From DATHWB01 sp046565785 (GTDB lineage: Bacteria > Actinomycetota > Acidimicrobiia > Spongiisociales > ZC4RG35): 20,288 nucleotides of DNA. Of this stretch, positions 1-7,032 are shown piece by piece. The translations under genes and the position numbers were made by a program. The stretch's first letter is position 1. Every line of letters begins with the position of its first letter. Under the pieces are notes generated by a model. That model made no database searches. It was not told the origin of the DNA and was given only the letters and a program-made list of their open reading frames with translations. Where the stretch lies: the NCBI GenBank assembly GCA_046565785.1, contig JBKHXZ010000287.1, positions 1 through 20,288 of the forward strand, in the 5' to 3' direction.

Positions 1-316
1 GCGCCTTCAACCACCTCGACAACCACCCCACTGGCCCGCCACAGGCGGGTCTGTCCCCCCAACGTCGCTTCGCTCCTGGGGGGGACAAAGGAGAGACACA
101 ACGACCCTTCACTCGGCCCGCCCAAGACGACGGTTCCGTTCCACCGAGAAGACACCCGAAACGGGGACACTCTCCCCCCCCCAGGAGCGCCAGTGACGTT
201 GGGGGAAGACCGCCGAGCCGCCAGGCGAGGAAGAGGGGGGCCCGTCGCAGGGAGGTGGACCAACCGGGTCGCTCCTGGGAAACAGACCAACTCACTGAAG
301 GTGGCATCATCGGGGG
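1..316. other. Gene-free leader region upstream of the respiratory genes
   Basis: I see no convincing gene here. Open frames exist on the + strand but translate to low-complexity Arg/Pro/Gly-rich protein, as expected from random GC-rich DNA, and none resembles a known family. The stretch contains homopolymeric C and G runs, a small hairpin (CCCGCC at 35-40 with GGCGGG at 44-49), a larger inverted repeat listed separately, and the 11-mer TCGCTCCTGGG twice in direct orientation (70-80 and 269-279). No clear promoter for the gene starting at 317 was found. The 3' end of a gene lying outside the window could occupy the first bases, but nothing supports this. Confidence 0.5.
52..205. repeat. Imperfect long inverted repeat with G/C runs
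   Basis: The left arm at 56-84 and the right arm at 176-205 are near-reverse complements. CGCTCCTGGGGGGG (71-84) pairs fully with 176-189, and CCCCCAACGTC (56-66) pairs fully with 195-205. The arms are interrupted only by GCTT (67-70) opposite CCAGT (190-194), giving 25 paired bases across about 91 nt of spacer. A competing shorter hairpin is possible: TGTCCCCCC (52-60) with GGGGGGACA (79-87). The structure is intergenic and has no coding explanation. It could be a REP/MITE-like element, a strong transcription barrier or terminator for an upstream gene, or an RNA leader structure. Confidence 0.6.
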
Positions 317-1129
317 ATGCGTTGGATCTTGGCTGGCCTGGCCCTCGTCGTAGCTGCCTGTGGTGGAGGTACCGAGGGGCTGGCCGTAGTCGCCAACACT
401 CAGCAGACGCTCGTCCCGGGACCCAACCGCATCCTGTTGGCGGTCGCCACCGAGGACGGCAGCTTCATCTCCCGTCCCGATGTGCCCACCACGGCCACTT
501 TTGCTCACGAAACGGCCGGGGAGGTCACTGTCGACACCGAGTGGATCTGGGCCATCCCCGACGTGCGCGGATTCCACGTCGCCTACGTCGACCTGCCCGA
601 ACCTGGGCGCTGGAACGTGACCCTGTACCCGGAGGAAGGGCCACCGACCGCCACCACCCCGTTCGGGGTACAGACCTCGAGTCCGGTTCCGAACGTCGGG
701 GATCCGGCCATCCCCGTCAGCACCCGCACCTATCCCGAGCATCCGCTCGAGGAGATCTCCTCGGATCCCGACCCAGATCCCCGGCTGCACGAGTTGTCCC
801 TCGACGAAGCGCTCGCCAACGGGCGTCCCACCGTCGTGGTATTCGCCACCCCGGCGTTCTGCCAGACGGCCTCGTGCGGGCCGACTCTCGACGTCGTCCG
901 CCAGGTCATGGACGGCTATCCGCAGGTGAACTGGCTCCATGTCGAGGTGTACGAGAACCTCGATGCGGCTGCCGGGGGAAGCCTCGACCCCGTCGAAGCG
1001 ACCGCGGCGTGGTCGCTGCCGTCCGAACCGTGGGTGTTCGTCATCGACAGTGACGGGATCATCACCGCTCGTTTCGAAGGGGCCATCGGGCCCGATGAGC
1101 TCCACCGGGCTCTCGATTCGGTCGGGTGA
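317..1129 (+). CDS. Thioredoxin-fold lipoprotein, putative oxidase-associated factor
   Basis: This 270-residue protein starts with a short signal peptide and lipobox (VVAAC, lipidated Cys15), so it should be anchored on the outer face of the membrane. Residues about 20-140 resemble a beta-rich extracellular domain. Residues about 150-270 look like a thioredoxin fold: the FATPAFC segment leads into Cys182 and Cys187, and a later WVFVID strand is followed by a glycine-containing turn. The cysteine spacing is C-x4-C, unlike the C-x2-C of TlpA or the C-x3-C of Sco copper chaperones. Its position directly before the CuA subunit gene suggests a role in copper delivery or thiol redox during oxidase assembly, but that is inference from location. 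The start is chosen because an in-frame stop lies just upstream and the ATG gives a proper lipoprotein signal. GGGGG precedes it directly and AAGGTGG lies about 12 nt away. Confidence 0.75.
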   Translation: MRWILAGLALVVAACGGGTEGLAVVANTQQTLVPGPNRILLAVATEDGSFISRPDVPTTATFAHETAGEVTVDTEWIWAIPDVRGFHVAYVDLPEPGRWNVTLYPEEGPPTATTPFGVQTSSPVPNVGDPAIPVSTRTYPEHPLEEISSDPDPDPRLHELSLDEALANGRPTVVVFATPAFCQTASCGPTLDVVRQVMDGYPQVNWLHVEVYENLDAAAGGSLDPVEATAAWSLPSEPWVFVIDSDGIITARFEGAIGPDELHRALDSVG

Positions 1130-1159
1130 AACCTCCAGAAACCGTCGATTCCGCTTGGC

Positions 1160-1196
1160 TTGGCCGACGGTGCCACCGGCACGTACACTCGCCCGC
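1160..1196 (+). promoter_or_regulatory. Candidate leaderless promoter for the cox operon
   Basis: TTGGCC at 1160-1165 and TACACT at 1184-1189 are separated by 18 nt and match -35/-10 elements moderately (TAnnnT core). The -10 ends 7 nt before the coxB ATG at 1197, which would place transcription start at or next to the start codon. There is no Shine-Dalgarno sequence ahead of that ATG, in keeping with a leaderless mRNA, which is common in actinobacteria. This is a pattern match only. Confidence 0.4.
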
Positions 1197-2285
1197 ATGG
1201 TTCAGCACCCTCGGCGGCGCCGCGTGATCGATTCGGCGCGTCACCTGCGTACTGCCGGCCTCGTCGCGCTGACCCTGGTCCTCTCCTCCTGTTCGTTGGT
1301 GGAGATCGACTCCCCTCTCACCACGTGGGAACCCGCCGGGCCCATCGCCGACCGCATCGACGGCCTGTTCTGGCCGGTGTTCTGGATCGCGGTAGTGATC
1401 TTCATCCTCGTCCAGGGGGCGATCATCTTCGTGGCGGTCGCCTTCCGGGACCGACCAGATCGCAAGGAGCCCAAGCAGACCCACGGCAACGCCAAGCTCG
1501 AAGTCACCTGGACCGTGATTCCCGCTTTGATCCTCGCCGGCATCGCCATCCCCACCGTGCGCGGCGTGTTCGACCTCACCGAATGCGACCCGGACGCTCT
1601 CACGATCGAAGTCATCGGACACCAGTGGTGGTTCGAATACGAGTATCCCGATTACGGGATCGAAACCGCCAACGTCCTCGTCATGCCGGCCGGCGAACCG
1701 GTGTGCGCCGTGATGACCTCCGATGACGTGCTGCACAACTTCTGGATCCCGGCCCTCAACGGCAAGCGGTATCTGGTGCCGGGACAGACCACCTATCTGC
1801 CGCTCGAGGCCTACGAACCCGGAGAGTTTTGGGGGCATTGCGCCGAGTTCTGCGGACTCTCCCACTCCCTGATGCGAGCTCGAGCCCAAGTCGTCACACC
1901 GACTGAGTTCGGGGAGTGGATCGTGAACCAGCAGTCCGAATCAGCCGTACCCGCCGAAGGCACCCCGGCCTGGGACGGCCTTCAGGTGTTCCTCAACAAA
2001 GGCTGCACGCAGTGTCACACCGTCGACTTCGAGGACAACGACCTCGGCATCGAAGACAACATCGTCCCCGAGCCCGGGTTCAACGGACCCAATCTGACCC
2101 ATTTCGCCAGTCGCAACGTATTCGCCGGCGCCTACCTGCCTTATGACGGGCTCAGCTACGAACAAGCACTGGCCGAATGGCTGGCCAACCCGCCCGAGGT
2201 GAAACCCGGATCCTTCATGCCGGACCTGGGTCTCACCCAGCAAGAGATCGACGATCTGATCGCCTGGATGGAGACACTCTCGTGA
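1197..2285 (+). CDS. coxB: Cytochrome c oxidase subunit II with fused cytochrome c (caa3 type)
   Basis: This 362-residue subunit accepts electrons at the CuA centre and passes them to subunit I of the terminal oxidase. An N-terminal signal ends in a lipobox (LVLSSC, Cys32), followed by two membrane helices (about residues 50-75 and 100-120). The periplasmic cupredoxin domain carries every CuA ligand: His180 in HNFWIP, then Cys215, Cys219, His223 and Met226 in CAEFCGLSHSLM. A cytochrome c domain follows, with haem attachment site CTQCH (Cys270, Cys273, His274) and probable axial Met341 in SFMPDLG, so this is a caa3-type enzyme whose cytochrome c is covalently part of the subunit. The reading frame is open further upstream, but only the ATG at 1197 gives a signal sequence. 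The 3' end overlaps coxA by 4 nt. Confidence 0.95.
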   Translation: MVQHPRRRRVIDSARHLRTAGLVALTLVLSSCSLVEIDSPLTTWEPAGPIADRIDGLFWPVFWIAVVIFILVQGAIIFVAVAFRDRPDRKEPKQTHGNAKLEVTWTVIPALILAGIAIPTVRGVFDLTECDPDALTIEVIGHQWWFEYEYPDYGIETANVLVMPAGEPVCAVMTSDDVLHNFWIPALNGKRYLVPGQTTYLPLEAYEPGEFWGHCAEFCGLSHSLMRARAQVVTPTEFGEWIVNQQSESAVPAEGTPAWDGLQVFLNKGCTQCHTVDFEDNDLGIEDNIVPEPGFNGPNLTHFASRNVFAGAYLPYDGLSYEQALAEWLANPPEVKPGSFMPDLGLTQQEIDDLIAWMETLS

Positions 2286-4294
2286 CCGCCACCGCAGAAC
2301 GACCGACCAAGACGATCTTCCGCCGGCCGGAATCCACCACCGGCTTCTGGTCGTGGATCACGACCGTCGATCACAAGAAGATCGGCATCATGTACGGCTA
2401 CGCCGCCTTCTTCTTCATAGTCGGCGGTATCGAGGCCCTCCTGCTCCGGATCCAACTCGCCGGACCCAACGGCGACTTCCTCACCGCCGCCGAATACAAC
2501 GCCATGTTCTCCACCCATGGCATCACCATGATCTTCCTGTTCGTGATGCCGGTGTCGGCGGCGTTCATGAACTACCTGCTGCCGCTCATGGTGGGTACAC
2601 GCGACGTGGCGTTCCCCCGCATGAACGCCCTGTCGTGGTGGATCTTCTTCTTCGGTGCCCTGTTCACCTACTCGGTGATCTTCTTCGGCGACGTCGTGCC
2701 GCCGATCGGCGTCGAAGGCGTACCCGGCAACATCGTCCCCGAGGACAACACCCTGCTGGGAGGGCTGCCTGACGGTGGCTGGTTCATCTACCAGCCCAAC
2801 GCCGGTCCCTCCTTCTCTCCGGGAGCGGCCATCGACTTCGCCATGCTCGGCCTCCAGCTCCTGGGTATCGCCTCGTTGATCTCGTCGATCAACTTCATCG
2901 TCACCGTCTTCAACATGCGGGCCAAGGGCATGCGTCTGCTGCGGATGCCGGTGTTCGTTTGGATGACGATGGTGGTGGCGTTCCTGCTGCTGTTCTCGCT
3001 GCCGATCATCGCCGTGGCCCTGTTCATGGGAACCTTCGATCGGTCGTTCGGAACCTTGTTCTTCCAGGCGGCCGGAGGCGGAGATCCGGTCTTGTGGCAG
3101 CACCTGTTCTGGCTGTTCGGGCATCCCGAGGTGTACATCCTGATCCTTCCCGCCATGGGGATCGTCTCCGAAGTGCTTCCTGTGTTCAGCCGCAAGCCAC
3201 TGTTCGGATATGCCGCCATCGTCTTCGCAGTAGGTGGCATCGCATTCCTCGGGTTCGGGGTGTGGGCACACCACATGTTCTCCTCGGCGCTCACCCCCGT
3301 CGCCCAAGCGGCGTTCGGGCTGTCGACGATGACCATCGCCATCCCCACCGGAATCAAGATCTTCAACTGGCTGGGGACCATGTGGGGAGGGCGGATCAGA
3401 TTCACCACGCCCATGCTGTTCTCGATGGGCTTCGTGGCGATGTTCGTGATCGGGGGACTGTCCGGCGTCACCCACTCGGTCGTGCCGTCCGACTGGCAGC
3501 AGACCGACACCTACTACATCGTCGCCCACTTCCACTACGTCCTGTTCGGTGGAGCGATCTTCGGCATCTTCGCCGGGCTCTACTACTGGTTCCCCAAGCT
3601 GACCGGCCGGGTGATGAACGAAGCACTGGGCAAGACCCACTTCTGGATCCAGTTCATCGGGTTCAACCTCACCTTCGCCCCAATGCACTGGCTGGGATTG
3701 CAGGGCATGGTGCGACGCACCTGGCGCTACGCGCCGGAAACCAACTTCGGGCCCTGGAACCTGGCGGTCACCGTCGGGGCGTTCACCATCGCCCTCGCCG
3801 TGCTGATCTTCATCTTCAACTGGAGCTGGTCGAAGCGGAAAGGTCAGCCTTCCGGTCTCGACCCGTGGGACGCCCGCACCATCGAATGGACGATCCCCAA
3901 CCCGACCCCGGAATACAACTTCGGCGAGAACCCCCGCGTCACCAGCCTCGACCACTTCTGGCACCTCAAGTACACCGAGGACGAAGAAGGCCGCCCGGTA
4001 CGAAGAGACGACGCCGACGAGACCCTCGCTCGGCTCGAGGAGGTCGGACGGAACCCCGCAGAGCCGATCCATCTGCCCAACCCGTCGTACTTCCCGATTC
4101 TGATGGCCTCCGGGTTGCCGCTCATCGCCTACGGGATCATCTACCACCAGGGGCTCGCCGGAAAGCTGCTGATCGTGGTCGGCGCCCTCATCACCATCGG
4201 TTCCCTCCTCGGGTGGGGAATGGAGCCGTTAGAAGAGCCGCATGGTCACGACGACGGCGGCGAACACGAAGCTGAACTGGCGGAGGCACACTGA
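2282..4294 (+). CDS. coxA: Cytochrome c oxidase subunit I, extended C-terminus
   Basis: This is the catalytic haem-copper subunit that reduces O2 and pumps protons. All metal ligands are visible: His79 (THGITM) and His418 for low-spin haem a, His416 for haem a3 (HFH), and His281, His330 and His331 for CuB. The HPEVY motif supplies the His281-Tyr285 cross-link pair and the glutamate of A-type oxidases, and the D-channel Asp lies in GTRDVAFPRMN. The usual 12 helices are followed by a hydrophilic stretch (DPWDART...PEYNF, about residues 520-600), two further helices and an acidic His-rich tail, giving 670 residues in all. Such extensions occur in long actinobacterial and chloroflexal CtaD proteins. 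The GTG start at 2282 overlaps the coxB stop (GTGA). A more upstream in-frame start lies inside coxB and is unlikely. Confidence 0.95.
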   Translation: MTATAERPTKTIFRRPESTTGFWSWITTVDHKKIGIMYGYAAFFFIVGGIEALLLRIQLAGPNGDFLTAAEYNAMFSTHGITMIFLFVMPVSAAFMNYLLPLMVGTRDVAFPRMNALSWWIFFFGALFTYSVIFFGDVVPPIGVEGVPGNIVPEDNTLLGGLPDGGWFIYQPNAGPSFSPGAAIDFAMLGLQLLGIASLISSINFIVTVFNMRAKGMRLLRMPVFVWMTMVVAFLLLFSLPIIAVALFMGTFDRSFGTLFFQAAGGGDPVLWQHLFWLFGHPEVYILILPAMGIVSEVLPVFSRKPLFGYAAIVFAVGGIAFLGFGVWAHHMFSSALTPVAQAAFGLSTMTIAIPTGIKIFNWLGTMWGGRIRFTTPMLFSMGFVAMFVIGGLSGVTHSVVPSDWQQTDTYYIVAHFHYVLFGGAIFGIFAGLYYWFPKLTGRVMNEALGKTHFWIQFIGFNLTFAPMHWLGLQGMVRRTWRYAPETNFGPWNLAVTVGAFTIALAVLIFIFNWSWSKRKGQPSGLDPWDARTIEWTIPNPTPEYNFGENPRVTSLDHFWHLKYTEDEEGRPVRRDDADETLARLEEVGRNPAEPIHLPNPSYFPILMASGLPLIAYGIIYHQGLAGKLLIVVGALITIGSLLGWGMEPLEEPHGHDDGGEHEAELAEAH

Positions 4295-4919
4295 TGGCCG
4301 AGACGTTGGAAGCCACCGAAGCACACGCCAGCGGTCACGGCGAACACGAGTCGTTCGGGGTCGACAATCGCAAGCTGGGGATGTGGCTGTTCCTGAGCTC
4401 CGAGTTCTTGTTCTTCGGAGCGCTCATCACCAACTACATGGTGTACGGCAACGACGATTTCGGCGGGTCGGTCGTCCCGCGGGAGATCTACGACATTCCC
4501 TTCACGTCCGTCTCGTCCTTCGTCCTGCTGATGAGTTCCCTCACCATGGTGCTCGCCCACCATTCACTCGCCCAGGGCGACCAGAACGGACCCCGGACGT
4601 GGTTGCTCGCCACCGCCATGCTCGGGTCGGTCTTCCTGGAGGCCAGGTGTTCGAGTTCTACGAATTCATCCAGGTGTACGGGATGACCCTCACCACCAAC
4701 CCCGCCTCGTCGGCGTTCTTCATGCTCACCGGGTTCCACGGCGCCCACGTCGCCATCGGTGTGATCATGCTGATGTCACTGTTCGGCATGTCGCGCCGCC
4801 AGGGTGGACTGAGCGAGAAACACGGCATGAACCTGGAACTGGTCGGCCTCTACTGGCACTTCGTCGACATCATCTGGATCGTCATCTTCACCCTCGTCTA
4901 CCTGCTCGGATCAGCATGA
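4294..4919 (+). pseudogene. coxC: Cytochrome c oxidase subunit III, interrupted by a -1 frameshift
   Basis: The N-terminal part starts at ATG 4294 (1-nt overlap, TGATG, with the coxA stop) and encodes KLGMWLFLSSEFLFFG and the following helices typical of subunit III. Near 4638 the frame is lost and would end at 4686. The rest of the family, from GGQVFEFYEF through GFHGAHVAIG and LYWHFVDIIWIVIF to the end, continues in the next frame down to the stop at 4917-4919. Inserting one G at CTG|GAGG (4638-4639) restores the expected VFLGGQVFEF and a 208-residue protein of normal length. Subunit III stabilises the catalytic core. A missing G in a short G-rich stretch looks most like a sequencing or assembly error, but a true mutation, or -1 recoding, cannot be excluded from one sequence. 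Confidence 0.85.
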
Positions 4920-5233
4920 TGACCGAAGAAACCCATCACGTACCGCATCCCACCACCGGACAGTACGTCAGGATCGCCGTCATCCTGGCGATCGTCACCG
5001 CCATCGAAGTCGGGCTGTTCTACATCGACGAGGCGGTCGACATGGCCGGCTGGGACGGACCTCTGCTCATCATGCTGTCGTTCTTCAAGTTCGTGGTGGT
5101 GATCGGCTGGTTCATGCACTTGCGGTTCGAAAAGCCGCTCCTCACCCGCTTCTTCGCCGGAGGGTTCATCCTCGCTCTCACGCTGTACGGGATCGTCGTC
5201 GGGTCGTTCTTGGTGGGGTTGATCACCCGTTAG
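4916..5233 (+). CDS. Cytochrome c oxidase subunit IV family protein
   Basis: This small 105-residue membrane protein has three predicted helices: about residues 17-37, 49-70 (SFFKFVVVIGWFMHLRFE) and 78-102. The helix-2 segment with its FKF...MHLRFE pattern is characteristic of the prokaryotic cytochrome c oxidase subunit IV / cytochrome C oxidase subunit IV-like (COX4_pro) family. This is a small accessory subunit that helps hold the complex together and has no redox centre. Its start overlaps the coxC stop by 4 nt (ATGA). A second ATG lies one codon later, at 4919. Its intact reading frame and translational coupling to coxC suggest that coxC is functional in the living organism. Confidence 0.88.
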   Translation: MMTEETHHVPHPTTGQYVRIAVILAIVTAIEVGLFYIDEAVDMAGWDGPLLIMLSFFKFVVVIGWFMHLRFEKPLLTRFFAGGFILALTLYGIVVGSFLVGLITR

Positions 5234-5240
5234 GGGTGCC

Positions 5241-6053
5241 ATGGGACCCCTTCCCCCCTTCCATCTCCATCTCGACGTTCTCGCCCTCGTCGCCATCCTG
5301 GCGATCGGATGGTGGTATGCCGAACGTCGCCTCCGACCGCTGGTAGCTCCGTCGGCCGAACCCGCCACGAGAGGTCAGCGCCGAGCCTGGTATGCCGGTG
5401 TGCTGATCCTGCTCATCGCGGCGGGCTATCCGATGCACGACCTGGCCGAGGACACGTTGTTCACGTTCCACATGCTCGAGCACATGCTGATCGGATACGT
5501 GGTGCCACCGCTGCTGCTCGTCGGAATGCCACGCTGGATGGCGGACCGCACACTGGGCCACCCCCGGGTGGCTCAGATCCTGCAGGCGGTGGCGACGCCG
5601 GTCGTGGGGTTCTTCGCCTTCAACACCGCCATCGTGGCGATCCACTGGCCGCTGGCCGTGGCCTGGCAGAACGAGAACGAGTGGGCCCACCTGCTGGTCC
5701 ACCTGAGCTTTTTCACCACCGCTCTGTTGCTGTGGCTCCCCAACTTCAGCCCCACCCCGGCGATCCGCCGACTGACACCGCCCGCGCGTATCGCCTTCAC
5801 GTTCCTCAACACGCTGATACCGATCGTCCCCGCCTCGCTGCTCACCTTCAGCGACATCCCCCTCTACCCCAGCTATGGGGACGCCCCGCTGACGTGGGGA
5901 CTGACACTGGTGGAGGATCAGACCATCGCCGGGATCATCATGAAGCTGGGTGGAGCGTTCTACCTGCTCGGGATCATCGGCTGGACGTGGTTCCGTTGGA
6001 TCGCCGAGGAACGCACTCTCGACACCTACGAGCGAGAACTCACCCACCCGTGA
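5241..6053 (+). CDS. ctaG: Cytochrome c oxidase assembly factor CtaG (caa3 type)
   Basis: This 270-residue polytopic membrane protein belongs to the caa3_CtaG family, found with caa3 oxidases and thought to assist CuB insertion into subunit I. About seven helices are visible. The conserved His/Met-rich stretch FHMLEHMLIGYVVPPLLLVG lies around residues 75-94, followed by NTAIVAIHWP, LLVHLSFF and, near the end, EDQTIAGIIMKLGG, all typical of the family. It starts at ATG 5241, 7 nt after the subunit IV stop, with AGGGG (5232-5236) as a closely spaced ribosome site, so it is translated from the same operon. It is the last gene of the respiratory block and faces a convergent operon. Confidence 0.9.
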   Translation: MGPLPPFHLHLDVLALVAILAIGWWYAERRLRPLVAPSAEPATRGQRRAWYAGVLILLIAAGYPMHDLAEDTLFTFHMLEHMLIGYVVPPLLLVGMPRWMADRTLGHPRVAQILQAVATPVVGFFAFNTAIVAIHWPLAVAWQNENEWAHLLVHLSFFTTALLLWLPNFSPTPAIRRLTPPARIAFTFLNTLIPIVPASLLTFSDIPLYPSYGDAPLTWGLTLVEDQTIAGIIMKLGGAFYLLGIIGWTWFRWIAEERTLDTYERELTHP

Positions 6054-6066
6054 GAGATTCTCCTAC

Positions 6067-6099
6067 GCGAAGCGCGCGATTTTTCGCGCGCTCATTCGC
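6067..6099. terminator. Hairpin between convergent operons
   Basis: AGCGCGCGA (6071-6079) pairs perfectly with TCGCGCGCT (6084-6092) around a TTTT loop. GCGA (6067-6070) can extend the stem with TCGC (6096-6099) across a 3-nt bulge. It lies in the 58-nt gap between the ctaG stop and the stop of the oppositely transcribed permease gene, where a two-way terminator is expected. No U tract follows the stem on either strand, so it is not a textbook intrinsic terminator. Confidence 0.55.
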
Positions 6100-6111
6100 T
6101 AAGAACGCGTC

Positions 6112-7032
6112 TCAGGCGGAGGCGGTGGTGAGGTCGAGGAGGCGGGCAAAGCGCTTGCGGGCGACGATCAGGGCGATCAGCGTCACCACGAACGGCAGAG
6201 CGTCGGTGACCTGAACCGGCAGACCGTTGCCCTGGAAGCGGAAGCCCAGTGCCTCGGCGAAGGCGAACAGCAGGCTCGCGCCCAACACCGCCACCGGATG
6301 GGCCCGGCCCAGCATCACCGCCACCACCGCCACCCACCCCCGGCCGCTCGACATGTTCTCGGCGAACTGCACCACGTTGCCCAGCGCCAGCTGTGCCCCG
6401 GCCAGGCCGGACAGCACCCCGGAGGCGATCACCGCGGCGTACTTGTACTGCACCGGCGAAACCCCGAGCGTCTCGGCCGCAGCCGGCCGCTCACCCACAC
6501 CGCGCAGCCGCAGGCCGATGGGGGTACGGAAGAGGAACACCCACAGCACCGGCACCAGCAGGAACGCCAGGTAGGCGGTCACCGTGTTGTCGAACAGCAC
6601 CGGTCCGACCACCGGAATGTCGGAAAGTACCGGGATGGGCAGACGTTCCAACCCGTCGATGCGGGGATGCTGGAACACCCCGCGCACACCGAAGATCTGC
6701 GGCAGTAGAAACCCGGTGATCCCGAAAGCGAAGAGGTTGATGGAGATGCCGATGACGATGGCGTCGCCCCGACGGGTAACGGCCCCGTAGGCAAGGATCA
6801 GAGACACCGCCACACCGGCGGCGACGGCGAAGACGATGCCCATGGTGGAGCTCTCGGCGAAATACGACCCGCCGACCGCGGCGAACGCCCCCGCCACCAT
6901 CATGCCTTCGAGAGAGATCTGGAAGACGCCGGCCCGCTCACAGATCATGCCGCCCAGGGCGGCGAGCAAGATGGGGATCATGGCCCGGATCGCCGAGTCG
7001 AGCAGGGCGGAGTCGAAGAGCTGTTCGAACAT
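6112..7032 (-). CDS. Nucleoside ABC transporter permease (NupQ/YufQ-like)
   Basis: This 306-residue inner-membrane permease belongs to the branched-chain/ribose-type family (BPD_transp_2). The N-terminal motif ERAGVFQISLEGMMVAGAF is characteristic of permeases that partner with BMP-family binding proteins, such as Bacillus subtilis NupQ, which imports guanosine and other nucleosides. About eight to nine helices are visible, with a cytoplasmic loop RLRGVGERPAAAETLGVSP (about residues 180-200) that should contact the ATPase. Its start overlaps the stop of the other permease by 1 nt (TGATG), and it is the last gene of the - strand operon. Substrate specificity (nucleoside rather than another BMP ligand) is inferred from the family and from the catabolic genes next door. 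Confidence 0.88.
   Translation of the reverse strand: MFEQLFDSALLDSAIRAMIPILLAALGGMICERAGVFQISLEGMMVAGAFAAVGGSYFAESSTMGIVFAVAAGVAVSLILAYGAVTRRGDAIVIGISINLFAFGITGFLLPQIFGVRGVFQHPRIDGLERLPIPVLSDIPVVGPVLFDNTVTAYLAFLLVPVLWVFLFRTPIGLRLRGVGERPAAAETLGVSPVQYKYAAVIASGVLSGLAGAQLALGNVVQFAENMSSGRGWVAVVAVMLGRAHPVAVLGASLLFAFAEALGFRFQGNGLPVQVTDALPFVVTLIALIVARKRFARLLDLTTASA

Noticed and set aside
193..1053. Open frame overlapping the thioredoxin-like lipoprotein
   Set aside because: The protein is Arg/Gly/Pro-rich without any domain, and the overlapping frame from 317 has a lipobox and thioredoxin motifs.
2156..4147. 663-codon open frame on the - strand across coxA
   Set aside because: It is a mirror of the coxA coding bias, with His/Gly/Glu-rich low-complexity protein. 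coxA on the other strand has every catalytic residue.
4630..4650. Programmed -1 ribosomal frameshift in coxC
   Set aside because: There is no classical slippery heptamer or clear downstream structure, and subunit III genes are not known for recoding. A lost G is simpler.
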